A stretch of 8,042 bases of DNA, from NCBI GenBank assembly GCA_050262615.1, contig JBLNEL010000394.1, positions 1 through 8,042 on the forward strand, written 5' to 3'. The notes beneath the pieces were generated by a model. That model saw nothing but the letters and a program-made list of their open reading frames with translations. It did no database searches and was not told the DNA's origin. Shown piece after piece: positions 1-6,440 of the stretch. The DNA is from JAUZPB01 sp050262615. Lineage in GTDB: Bacteria; Bacteroidota; Ignavibacteria; Ignavibacteriales; SURF-24. Within the stretch, counting starts at the first letter, position 1. Each line of letters opens with the position of its first letter. A program made the position numbers and the translations under genes.

Positions 1-1378
1 ACTTTCGACGCTGTATGCAGAAAAGCCTGATCATGTGCTTGTCTTAGGCAGCGGTTTCTGCGGAATAATTTCAGAGCTACTGAAACTTCCAGTAGAAAGA
101 ATTGATTATGTTGAAGTAAACAGGAACCTTATTGAAACGCTTGAAAAGGATGTGCCGGGAAGGTTATGCATTCCGCTTAAGGACAGAAGGGTGAACATAA
201 TTTACGATGATCCGAGGAAATATTTAAGCGAAGAGCGCACGTATGATGTAATAATAGCAGCGATGCCCGAGCCCAATACAGCGCAGAGCAACCGTTTTTA
301 CACAGCAGAATTTTTCAAAGAGTGTTCCAGGCATATGACAGACAAGTCTATAATTGTATTTAAGATACGCTCACCGGAGAATTTATGGACGCAGCAATTA
401 AGCCAAAGGAACAGGAGCATCTATAATGCTCTCCTATCCACGTTTAAGAATGTTATTGTACTGCCCGGCCAGTCAAATATTTTCATTGCCTCATTATCCA
501 GTCTTTCAACTGATCCTGAGATATTAGCATTAAGGTTTATAAACAGGAATCCCAGTACAAAGCTTGTTTCGCCTGAATACATAAGAGAGATCTATACTAA
601 CAGCAAATTTTCTGAAGTAAAGCATGAACTTTTGTCAGGGAGAGCCGAGGCAAATTCAGATATGAATCCTTCGTGCTACAGCTACACGATATCAATCTGG
701 CTTTCAAAATTTTTCAGCGGGTCAGGCAGTCCTGATGAATATTTGTCAAGGGTCAGGTTACTATTTAGTTCATGGATTTTCCGGCTGATATTTATTTTGA
801 TAACGCTGGGGTTATTTTTCATAAAACGATTATCATCATTAAGGCGTTTTATGCTGGTATTATTTGCCGGGTTTTCGGGCATGGCAGCAGAGGCGATACT
901 GATCTTAAACTATCAGAGTAAAAGCGGTTTCCTATACCGTGACATTGGAATACTACTGATGATGTTTATGTCGGGTCTTTCGCTGGGGGCATATTTAGTC
1001 AACAGGTTATTAACAAGCTACAGTTTTAGTAAAAGGTCCAGGACAGTTGCGGGGATAGTTTTTATAATTTGTTTTACACTATTGAACATAGCGTTGTGGT
1101 TTCTTATCAGGCTGGGTTTAATTGAGAGTCTTGAAATTACCTCAACAGCGCTTATTATTGAGGGAATATTTACAGCGTCGATATTTGCGTATGCAACAAT
1201 TAAAGGAGATACAGGCAAGCAGCAAGAGTCAATGGTGAGGCTTTATTCAGCAGATCTAATAGGAGGCAGCTTAGGGTCAATTGCCGCAAGTCTGCTGCTG
1301 ATCCCAGCTGCAGGGCTTGCGGGCGCTTCACTAATAATTGCAATAATCACACTTTACACATTAATATTTATACGGTAA
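1..1378 (+). CDS. Membrane-fused spermidine synthase-like protein (5'-truncated by window edge)
   Basis: The frame is open from base 2 to the TAA at 1376-1378. The GTG at 35 is not the true start, because the eleven codons before it (LSTLYAEKPDH) run without a stop into the first strand of the fold. The soluble part is a Rossmann methyltransferase-like domain of the spermidine/spermine synthase type: glycine-rich SAM loop VLVLGSGFCG (35-64), acidic strand end VEVN near 111-122, DDPRKYL near 206-226, and YDVII then NRFYTAEFF after it. From about 765 onward there are six to seven hydrophobic segments, including FSGMAAEAILIL and YSADLIGGSLGS, which resemble the membrane modules fused to such domains in many bacteria; a further membrane module is expected upstream. 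The catalytic Asp pair is absent: the DSTDP-like site reads AAMPEP (257-274). Polyamine synthesis is therefore doubtful and the real substrate is unknown. Family placement is confident, function is not. Confidence 0.85.
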   Translation, partial: LSTLYAEKPDHVLVLGSGFCGIISELLKLPVERIDYVEVNRNLIETLEKDVPGRLCIPLKDRRVNIIYDDPRKYLSEERTYDVIIAAMPEPNTAQSNRFYTAEFFKECSRHMTDKSIIVFKIRSPENLWTQQLSQRNRSIYNALLSTFKNVIVLPGQSNIFIASLSSLSTDPEILALRFINRNPSTKLVSPEYIREIYTNSKFSEVKHELLSGRAEANSDMNPSCYSYTISIWLSKFFSGSGSPDEYLSRVRLLFSSWIFRLIFILITLGLFFIKRLSSLRRFMLVLFAGFSGMAAEAILILNYQSKSGFLYRDIGILLMMFMSGLSLGAYLVNRLLTSYSFSKRSRTVAGIVFIICFTLLNIALWFLIRLGLIESLEITSTALIIEGIFTASIFAYATIKGDTGKQQESMVRLYSADLIGGSLGSIAASLLLIPAAGLAGASLIIAIITLYTLIFIR

Positions 1379-1444
1379 GTTATTTTACTCTGCAATAAAA
1401 CTCTGCACAGCAATTAACTTTTCCCAAGATAATACATTGCTGAT

Positions 1445-1508
1445 CAATAGTGCTTTACTCAGTAAAATAAAACCTTATTTAGCTATTAAAATCTACTAAG
1501 CACTATTG
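1445..1508. repeat. Inverted repeat, 10-11 bp arms, in the convergent gap
   Basis: CAATAGTGCT (1445-1454) is the exact reverse complement of AGCACTATTG (1499-1508). One further pair (T1455 with A1498) makes an 11-bp stem. The 42-base interior contains the palindrome TTTACTCAGTAAA. There is no T-run directly after either arm, so it does not look like a standard intrinsic terminator. Confidence 0.5.
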
Positions 1509-1543
1509 CTTTGTTAAGTAAAATATTTTATGCAGTACTAATA

Positions 1544-1569
1544 TTTTACTCAGTAGTAAAAACTTTTTT
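1544..1569 (+). terminator. Possible intrinsic terminator after the spermidine synthase-like gene
   Basis: TTTTACT (1544-1550) and AGTAAAA (1555-1561) form a perfect 7-bp stem with loop CAGT. It is followed, after AC, by six T residues (1564-1569). The hairpin-plus-T-run layout fits the plus strand only. The stem has a single G-C pair and lies about 165 bases past the stop codon, so it is a weak candidate. Confidence 0.35.
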
Positions 1570-1604
1570 AGTTCTAATACGTTACTCCCTAATAAATACA
1601 TTTC

Positions 1605-3251
1605 TTAGTAATAAAACTTTGACCGATCGAGCATAACATTAAACGGCATTTTAGGTCCGCGGCAAATAAATACGACAAGGTTATTTTCATGCGGCGAGAC
1701 GTAACTGTTTACAAACTCACCGGGGTATATTTGAACAGAGTCAAAGACCTGACGATATTTCTCAAAGTTATGTTTTCCATCGAGCTGGAGCAGGAGGCTG
1801 CCTTTTAATTTTCCGCGGTTCCAGAGGTAGTAATTGTTATGAGCAGTAACAACACGCGGGAAGTCCGGAATGTTTTGTGAATAATATTCAATAGCGCCTG
1901 CCTGTCCGTAATTGCCCGCAGCAATTAAAGCACCTGACCTTTCATTCTGAGGCAGGCTGTACCAGGCTTTTAATACAAGGTCAAATTTATCTTTCCATGC
2001 TATTCTGTCTGCAAGCAGCTGAGGCAAAGGAGGTTTTTTTCCTTTTTCAATTTCTGTATTTATGCCAAGCTTCTTTACGTGAGAGCCGACATAATCATAA
2101 CTATAATAAGGAAGAATAAGCGGGAGAGCTATTATAAGTCCTGCAGCCACAATAATCATTGCAGCCCCTTTAAGCCACTTAAGGTTATATTTTGTTAAAA
2201 TCATTTCATAAAACATTGCACCGCCAGCAAGCACTGCAGGGTATGCAAAAAGAAGTCTGTCAAACCGGCTTGTGCCGCTCAGCATCATAAAGAGGAAAAG
2301 CAGAATAAACAAAACTGACATGAATCTGTATTTATTTACTCTTTTTGAAAACAGCAGGAATATCACTCCTGCAAGCCATACAGGAAGAACAGTAAAGGAC
2401 ATTGCAATAATCTGTCCTTTAATAAATTCCAGAGGAGGGGTATAGACGTTTTTGTTTAAACTAATATTCCTGTAGAATTCCAAAGAGGGAAAGTCATTTA
2501 CGACCTGCCAGATAATATTAGGCAGAACGATCAGGAATGCAATAACAGATGAAGCAAAGAACCATTTATTTATTACAAGGCGCCAGCGGCCTGTAAAGAA
2601 AAGAGAAAGCAGCAGAGCAAAAATAAAGAGAACAAAAGTATGTTTATTCATTACGCCGAGGCCCATAACTATTCCTGCCCAGATATAGAGGGATGGATGG
2701 TTATAAAGCCCTGCCGGTTTTGCTTTTACATCATCAGTTTTAATTTCATCAGTTTTAATTTCATCAGTTTTAATTTCATCAGCTTTTGCGTCAGCATATT
2801 TAATAATCTTTATAAAGATATATAATAATACAATTGCTATAACAGGTTCAAAGGCGTTCATGGAATAGAAGCCAGCAAAAGCAACTGCAACAGGGATTGA
2901 GGCCATAGAGAGAGAAGCGAGGCTCTGGGAAAATCTTTTACCGCCTGTTTCCCGTGTAAGCATACCGGTAAGGAACACTGAGGAAGCGAGGGCCAGGGCC
3001 GGCAGAATTCTTATTGCATATAATGAATTTCCGAAGAGAGACTGAAATGCAGTAAGGATAAGAGGTGCCAGAGGCGGATGGTCCACATATCCCATAGCGG
3101 GTCTTGAAGCACAGGCGATATAATAAAACTCATCTATAAAAAATCCATAAGCTTTTACAAATGAAGAAATATAGACAAGAAGAAAGCTAAGGAAGCTGAT
3201 AAGAAGGAGGTGCCAGTTATTTTTAAAGAACCCTGAAGTCTTAAGTTTCAT
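1605..3251 (-). CDS. GT39 / ArnT-like polyprenyl-phosphate-sugar glycosyltransferase
   Basis: Members of this GT-C family sit in the inner membrane and move a sugar from a polyprenyl-phosphate carrier to a periplasmic acceptor (lipid A, another glycan or protein); the acceptor cannot be told here. Using the ATG at 3251 (548 aa), the protein has a first membrane helix near 15-33, the expected acidic pair D40-E41 in the first periplasmic loop (FFIDEFYY), then YVDHPPLAP (55-63), MNAFEP (131-136) and GLGVMNKHT (197-205). Many hydrophobic segments follow to about residue 384, then a soluble C-terminal part with NYGQAGAIEYY (447-457) and NNYYLWN, typical of the family. A charged loop holds DEIKT three times plus DDVK (158-176). 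A TTG five codons upstream (3266) is also in frame, but AGAGGA lies just before the ATG, so the ATG is preferred. It is downstream of, and on the same strand as, the RDD gene. Family is secure; substrate is unknown. Confidence 0.88.
   Translation of the reverse strand: MKLKTSGFFKNNWHLLLISFLSFLLVYISSFVKAYGFFIDEFYYIACASRPAMGYVDHPPLAPLILTAFQSLFGNSLYAIRILPALALASSVFLTGMLTRETGGKRFSQSLASLSMASIPVAVAFAGFYSMNAFEPVIAIVLLYIFIKIIKYADAKADEIKTDEIKTDEIKTDDVKAKPAGLYNHPSLYIWAGIVMGLGVMNKHTFVLFIFALLLSLFFTGRWRLVINKWFFASSVIAFLIVLPNIIWQVVNDFPSLEFYRNISLNKNVYTPPLEFIKGQIIAMSFTVLPVWLAGVIFLLFSKRVNKYRFMSVLFILLFLFMMLSGTSRFDRLLFAYPAVLAGGAMFYEMILTKYNLKWLKGAAMIIVAAGLIIALPLILPYYSYDYVGSHVKKLGINTEIEKGKKPPLPQLLADRIAWKDKFDLVLKAWYSLPQNERSGALIAAGNYGQAGAIEYYSQNIPDFPRVVTAHNNYYLWNRGKLKGSLLLQLDGKHNFEKYRQVFDSVQIYPGEFVNSYVSPHENNLVVFICRGPKMPFNVMLDRSKFYY
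2731..2782. repeat. In-frame 15-bp tandem repeat inside the glycosyltransferase gene
   Basis: TCATCAGTTTTAATT is present three times with no mismatch (2731-2745, 2746-2760, 2761-2775), followed by a partial fourth copy (TCATCAG, 2776-2782). On the coding strand each unit gives DEIKT. Because the unit is a multiple of three, copy-number change would lengthen or shorten a charged loop without breaking the frame. Confidence 0.95.
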
Positions 3252-3254
3252 GTG

Positions 3255-3260
3255 TCCTCT
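3255..3260 (-). promoter_or_regulatory. Shine-Dalgarno-like site deciding the glycosyltransferase start
   Basis: The minus strand reads AGAGGA then CAC then ATG (3251). GAGG is four bases from the ATG, which is short but usable. Nothing similar precedes the alternative TTG at 3266, where the upstream sequence is an AAT/AAA-rich run. This favours the ATG start. Confidence 0.5.
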
Positions 3261-3327
3261 TTTCAAGATTTATTTATTGCCAGAAATTTAATTGCCGAAA
3301 ATTATTTACCAATGATCTTATCAATCG

Positions 3328-3360
3328 ATAATTTTATTTACCCGTATAATTTTATTTACC
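3328..3360. repeat. 15-bp direct repeat spanning the RDD stop codon
   Basis: ATAATTTTATTTACC occurs identically at 3328-3342 and 3346-3360, separated by three bases. On the minus strand the upstream copy carries the last two codons and the stop of the RDD gene (Gly-Lys-TAA), and the second copy repeats that tail in the same frame just after it. A looser match lies near 3298-3310. A small tandem duplication is the simplest explanation. Confidence 0.85.
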
Positions 3361-4074
3361 GTTCAGGTAGTTATAGTCTTTAAGAATAGTTGTTAAGAAC
3401 AGCTGAGCTTCTATATCAGGCACAACATTAAGTTTTTGGGACAAGACTTCCAGAGTCTTCAGAAGGAGTCTGTCGCGTGATTCAGTCTCAGAGATAAGTT
3501 CAAGCCGGTCAAGCACTTCCTTAATAAGTCCGGCGTCTTTATCCGTAAGGACAGCGGCCTGAGGGTAGACGACCTGGTAGTTCTCACTTAGTTCAGTCAG
3601 TATAGTATCGCTGAGGCTTACGTTAGTTTTTGTAGATATGACAGTTGTATTTGCCGCGATATCACCCAGGCGCTGACCTTTTCCGTTAATAAGCATAGTT
3701 ACAGTTGCCACAGTACCATAGGTAAAGACAATATCGACCAGTCTTAAAATCCATCTTAAGAAGTAGCTTATAAAAGTAGGCTGGCCTCCGTCGAGCTTAA
3801 TTACTTTTATATTCATTGCTTTTTTTCCGAATGACTGTCCGTCCATTATAAGTTCGCATAAAAGGTCATAGAAGACGGCAGGCACAAAAAGTATTGTCAT
3901 TACAGCGCCCGGAATATTCAGGCTTTTAAAAAAAGAAGGAATAAAGACTAATGAAAGCACATATCCCAAAACTATCAAAAGGTCGATAAGCGAAGCTGCT
4001 ATTCTTTTTCCAACGCCTGCTATTTCATATTCAACAGTTACATTCTGTGTAGTCTGTATTTTTATTTTCTGCAT
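3352..4074 (-). CDS. RDD family membrane protein with soluble C-terminal tail
   Basis: The 240-aa protein shows the RDD signature: Arg24 and Asp31 in GKRIAASLIDLLI, GQSFGKKAMNIKVI (79-92), LRLVD (110-114), and RLGD (135-138) followed by NTTVI. Three hydrophobic segments sit near 26-47, 54-75 and 103-128. Residues 150-240 form a soluble, charged, probably helical tail beyond the usual domain. RDD proteins are integral membrane proteins, mostly of unknown function; some have been proposed as ion transporters, which cannot be tested here. The ATG at 4074 is preceded by AATAAG, a weak ribosome site, and the N-terminus starts cleanly before the domain. It lies 54 bases after the DUF58 stop on the same strand. 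RDD genes are often found beside MoxR/DUF58 clusters in Bacteroidota-like genomes, so membership in the same unit is likely. Confidence 0.87.
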   Translation of the reverse strand: MQKIKIQTTQNVTVEYEIAGVGKRIAASLIDLLIVLGYVLSLVFIPSFFKSLNIPGAVMTILFVPAVFYDLLCELIMDGQSFGKKAMNIKVIKLDGGQPTFISYFLRWILRLVDIVFTYGTVATVTMLINGKGQRLGDIAANTTVISTKTNVSLSDTILTELSENYQVVYPQAAVLTDKDAGLIKEVLDRLELISETESRDRLLLKTLEVLSQKLNVVPDIEAQLFLTTILKDYNYLNGK

Positions 4075-4112
4075 CTTATTTTATAAAATTTATTTTCTTA
4101 AACTTATTTATC

Positions 4113-4129
4113 AGATCGATTTACGATCT
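4113..4129. other. Small hairpin at the DUF58 stop codon
   Basis: AGATCG (4113-4118) pairs exactly with CGATCT (4124-4129), with the five-base loop ATTTA. It touches the last base of the DUF58 stop codon in the 54-bp gap before the RDD gene. No T-run follows on the minus strand, so termination is unlikely. It could affect mRNA processing, or be chance. Confidence 0.3.
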
Positions 4130-5460
4130 CAGATCATATTGCGGGTTTTTATTTCAAGATATTTATTTATCGTATTTACCGACAGTTCTTCCGGTGAAGT
4201 AAGTACAGACAAAATATTATATTTTTCAAGCTCTTTAATTATTTGTCTTTTTTCATAAGCAAATTTTTCAGCAATTGTTTTTATATAGATATCAGATGTC
4301 CTGGAAGTTTCCCTATTAAGGAGCTCCCGCATTTCAGTATTTTCGAAAAAGACAGCTAAGACAAGGTGGTTTAGTGCAAGGCGTTTGAGCACAGGCATTT
4401 GTCTTTTTACAGATTCAAGAGATTCGAAGTTAGTATATAAAATAATAAGGCTGCGGTGGCTGATCTTCGAAAGCACAGAAGCAGCAAGGAGTTCATAGTC
4501 TGACTCCATGAAGTCTGTAGACTGTCTGTAGAGCACTTCGAGTATTTTTGCCATTTGTCCCTGGCGGTTATCAGCAGGAAGTATGGTATTTACCTTATCA
4601 GAGAATGTAATAATGCCTGCCTTATCCTGTTTCTGGATAGCTATTTTTGAAACCACGAGGCTAGTATTTATTGCATAGTCAAGCAGGGTCATTTTATTAA
4701 AAGGCATTTTCATTACGCGGCCGGAGTTAATTACATTATAAACCTGCTGTGATTTTTCCTCGTCATAATTATTAACCATAAGTTTATGCCGTCTTGCAGT
4801 GGCCTTCCAGTTAATTGTTCTATAGTCATCGCCTGAGACATATTCCTTTATCTGTTCAAATTCAGTCGAGTGACCGAGTCTGCGCACCTTTTTAATTCCC
4901 AGTTCAGTAAGTCTGTCTGAAATTGCCAGAAGCTCGTATTTTTTCATTTGAATAAAAGAGGGATAGACAGCCACTATCTTATTATCAGAGAACCGGAAGC
5001 GTCTCTGGACTAGTCTTAGAGGTGAAGAGACAAAGGCGTTAATATTGCCGAAATTATATTCCCCTCTTTCTACAGGTCTCAGCTGATAGGTTATGAGTCT
5101 TTGTTCTGCTGCATTTAAGGAGGTTTTATACTTAAAGTCCCTTACCTGAAACTGAAAAGGTATTTCATCAATTACCTCGATATAGGTCTTAAAGGGGTAG
5201 AAACTTTCCAGGAATATTCTGATCGTATTTTCATCGCCGTTAGAGAGTCTTCCCGGCAGGCTGCGCCGTGCAGTAATTCCCTTTTTTATGCGGTATAAAA
5301 TTACGAGGTCGCATGCCAGTAGAATCAGGCATACAAAGAAAGCCAGTTTGCCAACAAACAGCAACAGCTCATTAAAGAACCCGAACACCAGCAGGGCAAC
5401 TATTGTCCAGAGGCAGACAAAGAATCTTTGAGTCAGGTATAGTGACCTCAGGAGTTTCAC
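4129..5460 (-). CDS. DUF58 domain protein (vWA-like partner of MoxR)
   Basis: DUF58 proteins carry a degenerate von Willebrand A fold and are regularly encoded next to MoxR ATPases, which are thought to remodel them or act through them. This 443-aa protein has two N-terminal membrane helices (about 13-29 and 33-55), then a beta-rich region (about 70-170). The DUF58 signature YVSGDDYRTINWKATAR is at 207-223, with a vWA-like part from about 239 to 400. The expected first metal-site Asp (usually D-x-G-R-x-M) is Asn245 in VINSGRVM, codon AAC, and the later strand reads LYTNFES (341-347). Metal binding is therefore probably weak or lost, though this may be usual in the subfamily. The start is GTG at 5460, sharing one base with the MoxR stop (TAGTG). 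GAGG lies ten bases upstream of it, inside the MoxR gene. Confidence 0.9.
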   Translation of the reverse strand: MKLLRSLYLTQRFFVCLWTIVALLVFGFFNELLLFVGKLAFFVCLILLACDLVILYRIKKGITARRSLPGRLSNGDENTIRIFLESFYPFKTYIEVIDEIPFQFQVRDFKYKTSLNAAEQRLITYQLRPVERGEYNFGNINAFVSSPLRLVQRRFRFSDNKIVAVYPSFIQMKKYELLAISDRLTELGIKKVRRLGHSTEFEQIKEYVSGDDYRTINWKATARRHKLMVNNYDEEKSQQVYNVINSGRVMKMPFNKMTLLDYAINTSLVVSKIAIQKQDKAGIITFSDKVNTILPADNRQGQMAKILEVLYRQSTDFMESDYELLAASVLSKISHRSLIILYTNFESLESVKRQMPVLKRLALNHLVLAVFFENTEMRELLNRETSRTSDIYIKTIAEKFAYEKRQIIKELEKYNILSVLTSPEELSVNTINKYLEIKTRNMI

Positions 5461-6440
5461 TATCTTGGGACCTCAATTTTATCGAGTATCATTTTAATTA
5501 CCTCTTCGGCTGTAGAGCCTTCCATTTCCTTTTCAGCTGTAAGGAGAATTCTATGTCTAAGAGCCGGGAAGACCACTTCCCTTACGTCGTCTGGTGAAAT
5601 AAAGTCCCTGCCCTTCATAGCTGCAAAGGCCTTTGCGCCGGAGACAATTGCAAGAGAAGCTCTAGGTGAAGCGCCAAGGAATATATCCCTGTTATTTCTT
5701 GTACCTGAGACGATCATTGATACATACGCTGCGATATTTTTGTCCAGGTGGACCTTTCTTACAGCCGCGCGTGCTGAAGCAAGGGTTTCGCGGCTAAAGA
5801 CAGGTTCAATGATATCAAGGTCATTTGATTTAGGCTTATCGTGGAGGCTCAGCAGAATTTCAGTTTCCTCTTCAGCCGATGGGTAAGATATGCCGACCTT
5901 AAACAAGAAGCGGTCGAGTTCGGCCTCAGGCAGGCGGTATGTACCTTCCTGGTCGACCGGGTTCTGAGTTGCAAAGACTATAAAAGGCTCCTGCATTTTA
6001 TAAGTATTTCCGTCGATGCTGATCTGTCTTTCCTCCATTACCTCGAAGAGAGCCGACTGAGTTTTAGCGGGGGCGCGGTTTATCTCATCAATCAGTATAA
6101 TATTTGAGAATATTGGGCCTTTATTAAATTCAAATTCGGTAGTTTTCATATTAAAAACCGATGTACCCAGGATATCTGATGGCATAAGGTCGGGAGTAAA
6201 CTGAATACGAGAAAACCCGCTTGAAATAGTTTTAGCGAGAATTTTTGCCATAAGAGTCTTAGCCACTCCGGGCACGCCTTCGATAAGCACATGTCCATCT
6301 GCAAGGATTGAAGCCGTCAGGAGGTCGATCACATTATCCTGTCCAACGATTATTTTTTTAACTTCAGATCTTATTTTCTGAATAAGTTCATTCAGCTGAC
6401 TTAAATCAGTTCTGCTCTGGAATTTTAACTGTTCATCCAT
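5460..6440 (-). CDS. MoxR family AAA+ ATPase
   Basis: MoxR ATPases are cytoplasmic AAA+ chaperone-like machines that act with vWA-domain partners in protein maturation or complex assembly. The 326-aa length is normal. Visible motifs are Walker A GVPGVAKT (55-62), Walker B IILIDE (114-119), sensor 1 ATQNP (157-161), YRLPEAELDRF (168-178, arginine-finger region) and GASPR (256-260, sensor 2 region), so it looks fully active. The ATG at 6440 overlaps the end of the DUF4350 gene by eight bases (ATGGATGA), and its stop overlaps the start of DUF58 by one base. This arrangement points to coupled translation and to DUF58 as its direct partner. No specific gene symbol is justified, since MoxR subfamilies differ in target. 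Confidence 0.95.
   Translation of the reverse strand: MDEQLKFQSRTDLSQLNELIQKIRSEVKKIIVGQDNVIDLLTASILADGHVLIEGVPGVAKTLMAKILAKTISSGFSRIQFTPDLMPSDILGTSVFNMKTTEFEFNKGPIFSNIILIDEINRAPAKTQSALFEVMEERQISIDGNTYKMQEPFIVFATQNPVDQEGTYRLPEAELDRFLFKVGISYPSAEEETEILLSLHDKPKSNDLDIIEPVFSRETLASARAAVRKVHLDKNIAAYVSMIVSGTRNNRDIFLGASPRASLAIVSGAKAFAAMKGRDFISPDDVREVVFPALRHRILLTAEKEMEGSTAEEVIKMILDKIEVPR

Larger units (their letters stand above)
1384..1619. repeat. Cluster of short AT-rich repeats built on TTTACTC / AGTAAAA
   Basis: The 226-bp convergent gap has no plausible gene but is repetitive. TTTACTC occurs at 1384-1390, 1454-1460 and 1545-1551, and TTACTC again at 1582-1587. The 11-mer TTTACTCAGTA is identical at 1454-1464 and 1545-1555. 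AGTAAAA or a near match follows at 1461, 1518, 1555 and 1607, the last lying inside the final codons of the glycosyltransferase. TTTACTCAGTAAA (1454-1466) is a perfect palindrome around a central C; TTTGTTAAGTAAA (1510-1522) is a degraded copy (10 of 13 bases). Its role is unknown: terminator remnants, a protein-binding array or a decayed small mobile repeat are all possible. Confidence 0.55.

Noticed and set aside
35..37. GTG as the start of the spermidine synthase-like gene
   Set aside because: The frame is open upstream to the window edge, and the GTG falls inside the first strand of the SAM-binding fold, so it is an internal codon.
682..1218. Two 66-codon minus-strand frames opposite the spermidine synthase-like gene
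   Set aside because: Both are shadows of the membrane-spanning part of that gene; neither has a start signal or recognisable product.
1379..1604. Repeat-rich gap considered as a CRISPR array or insertion sequence end
   Set aside because: The repeats are short, irregularly spaced and imperfect, with no uniform spacers, no transposase and no target-site duplication that I can identify.
2640..2825. Plus-strand frame with repeated FISFN units
   Set aside because: It is the antisense reading of the DEIKT tandem repeat inside the clear glycosyltransferase gene, has no ribosome site and matches no known pattern.
3318..3331. TTATC-AATC-GATAA hairpin after the RDD gene considered as a terminator
   Set aside because: The stem is only five base pairs, AT-rich, and no T-run follows on the minus strand.
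5403..5597. 64-codon plus-strand frame across the MoxR/DUF58 junction
   Set aside because: It is antisense to the junction of two well-supported genes and the product has no recognisable features.
5841..6107. 88-codon plus-strand frame within the MoxR gene
   Set aside because: It lies antisense to the conserved core of MoxR, including Walker B and sensor 1, so the sequence is explained by the MoxR product.
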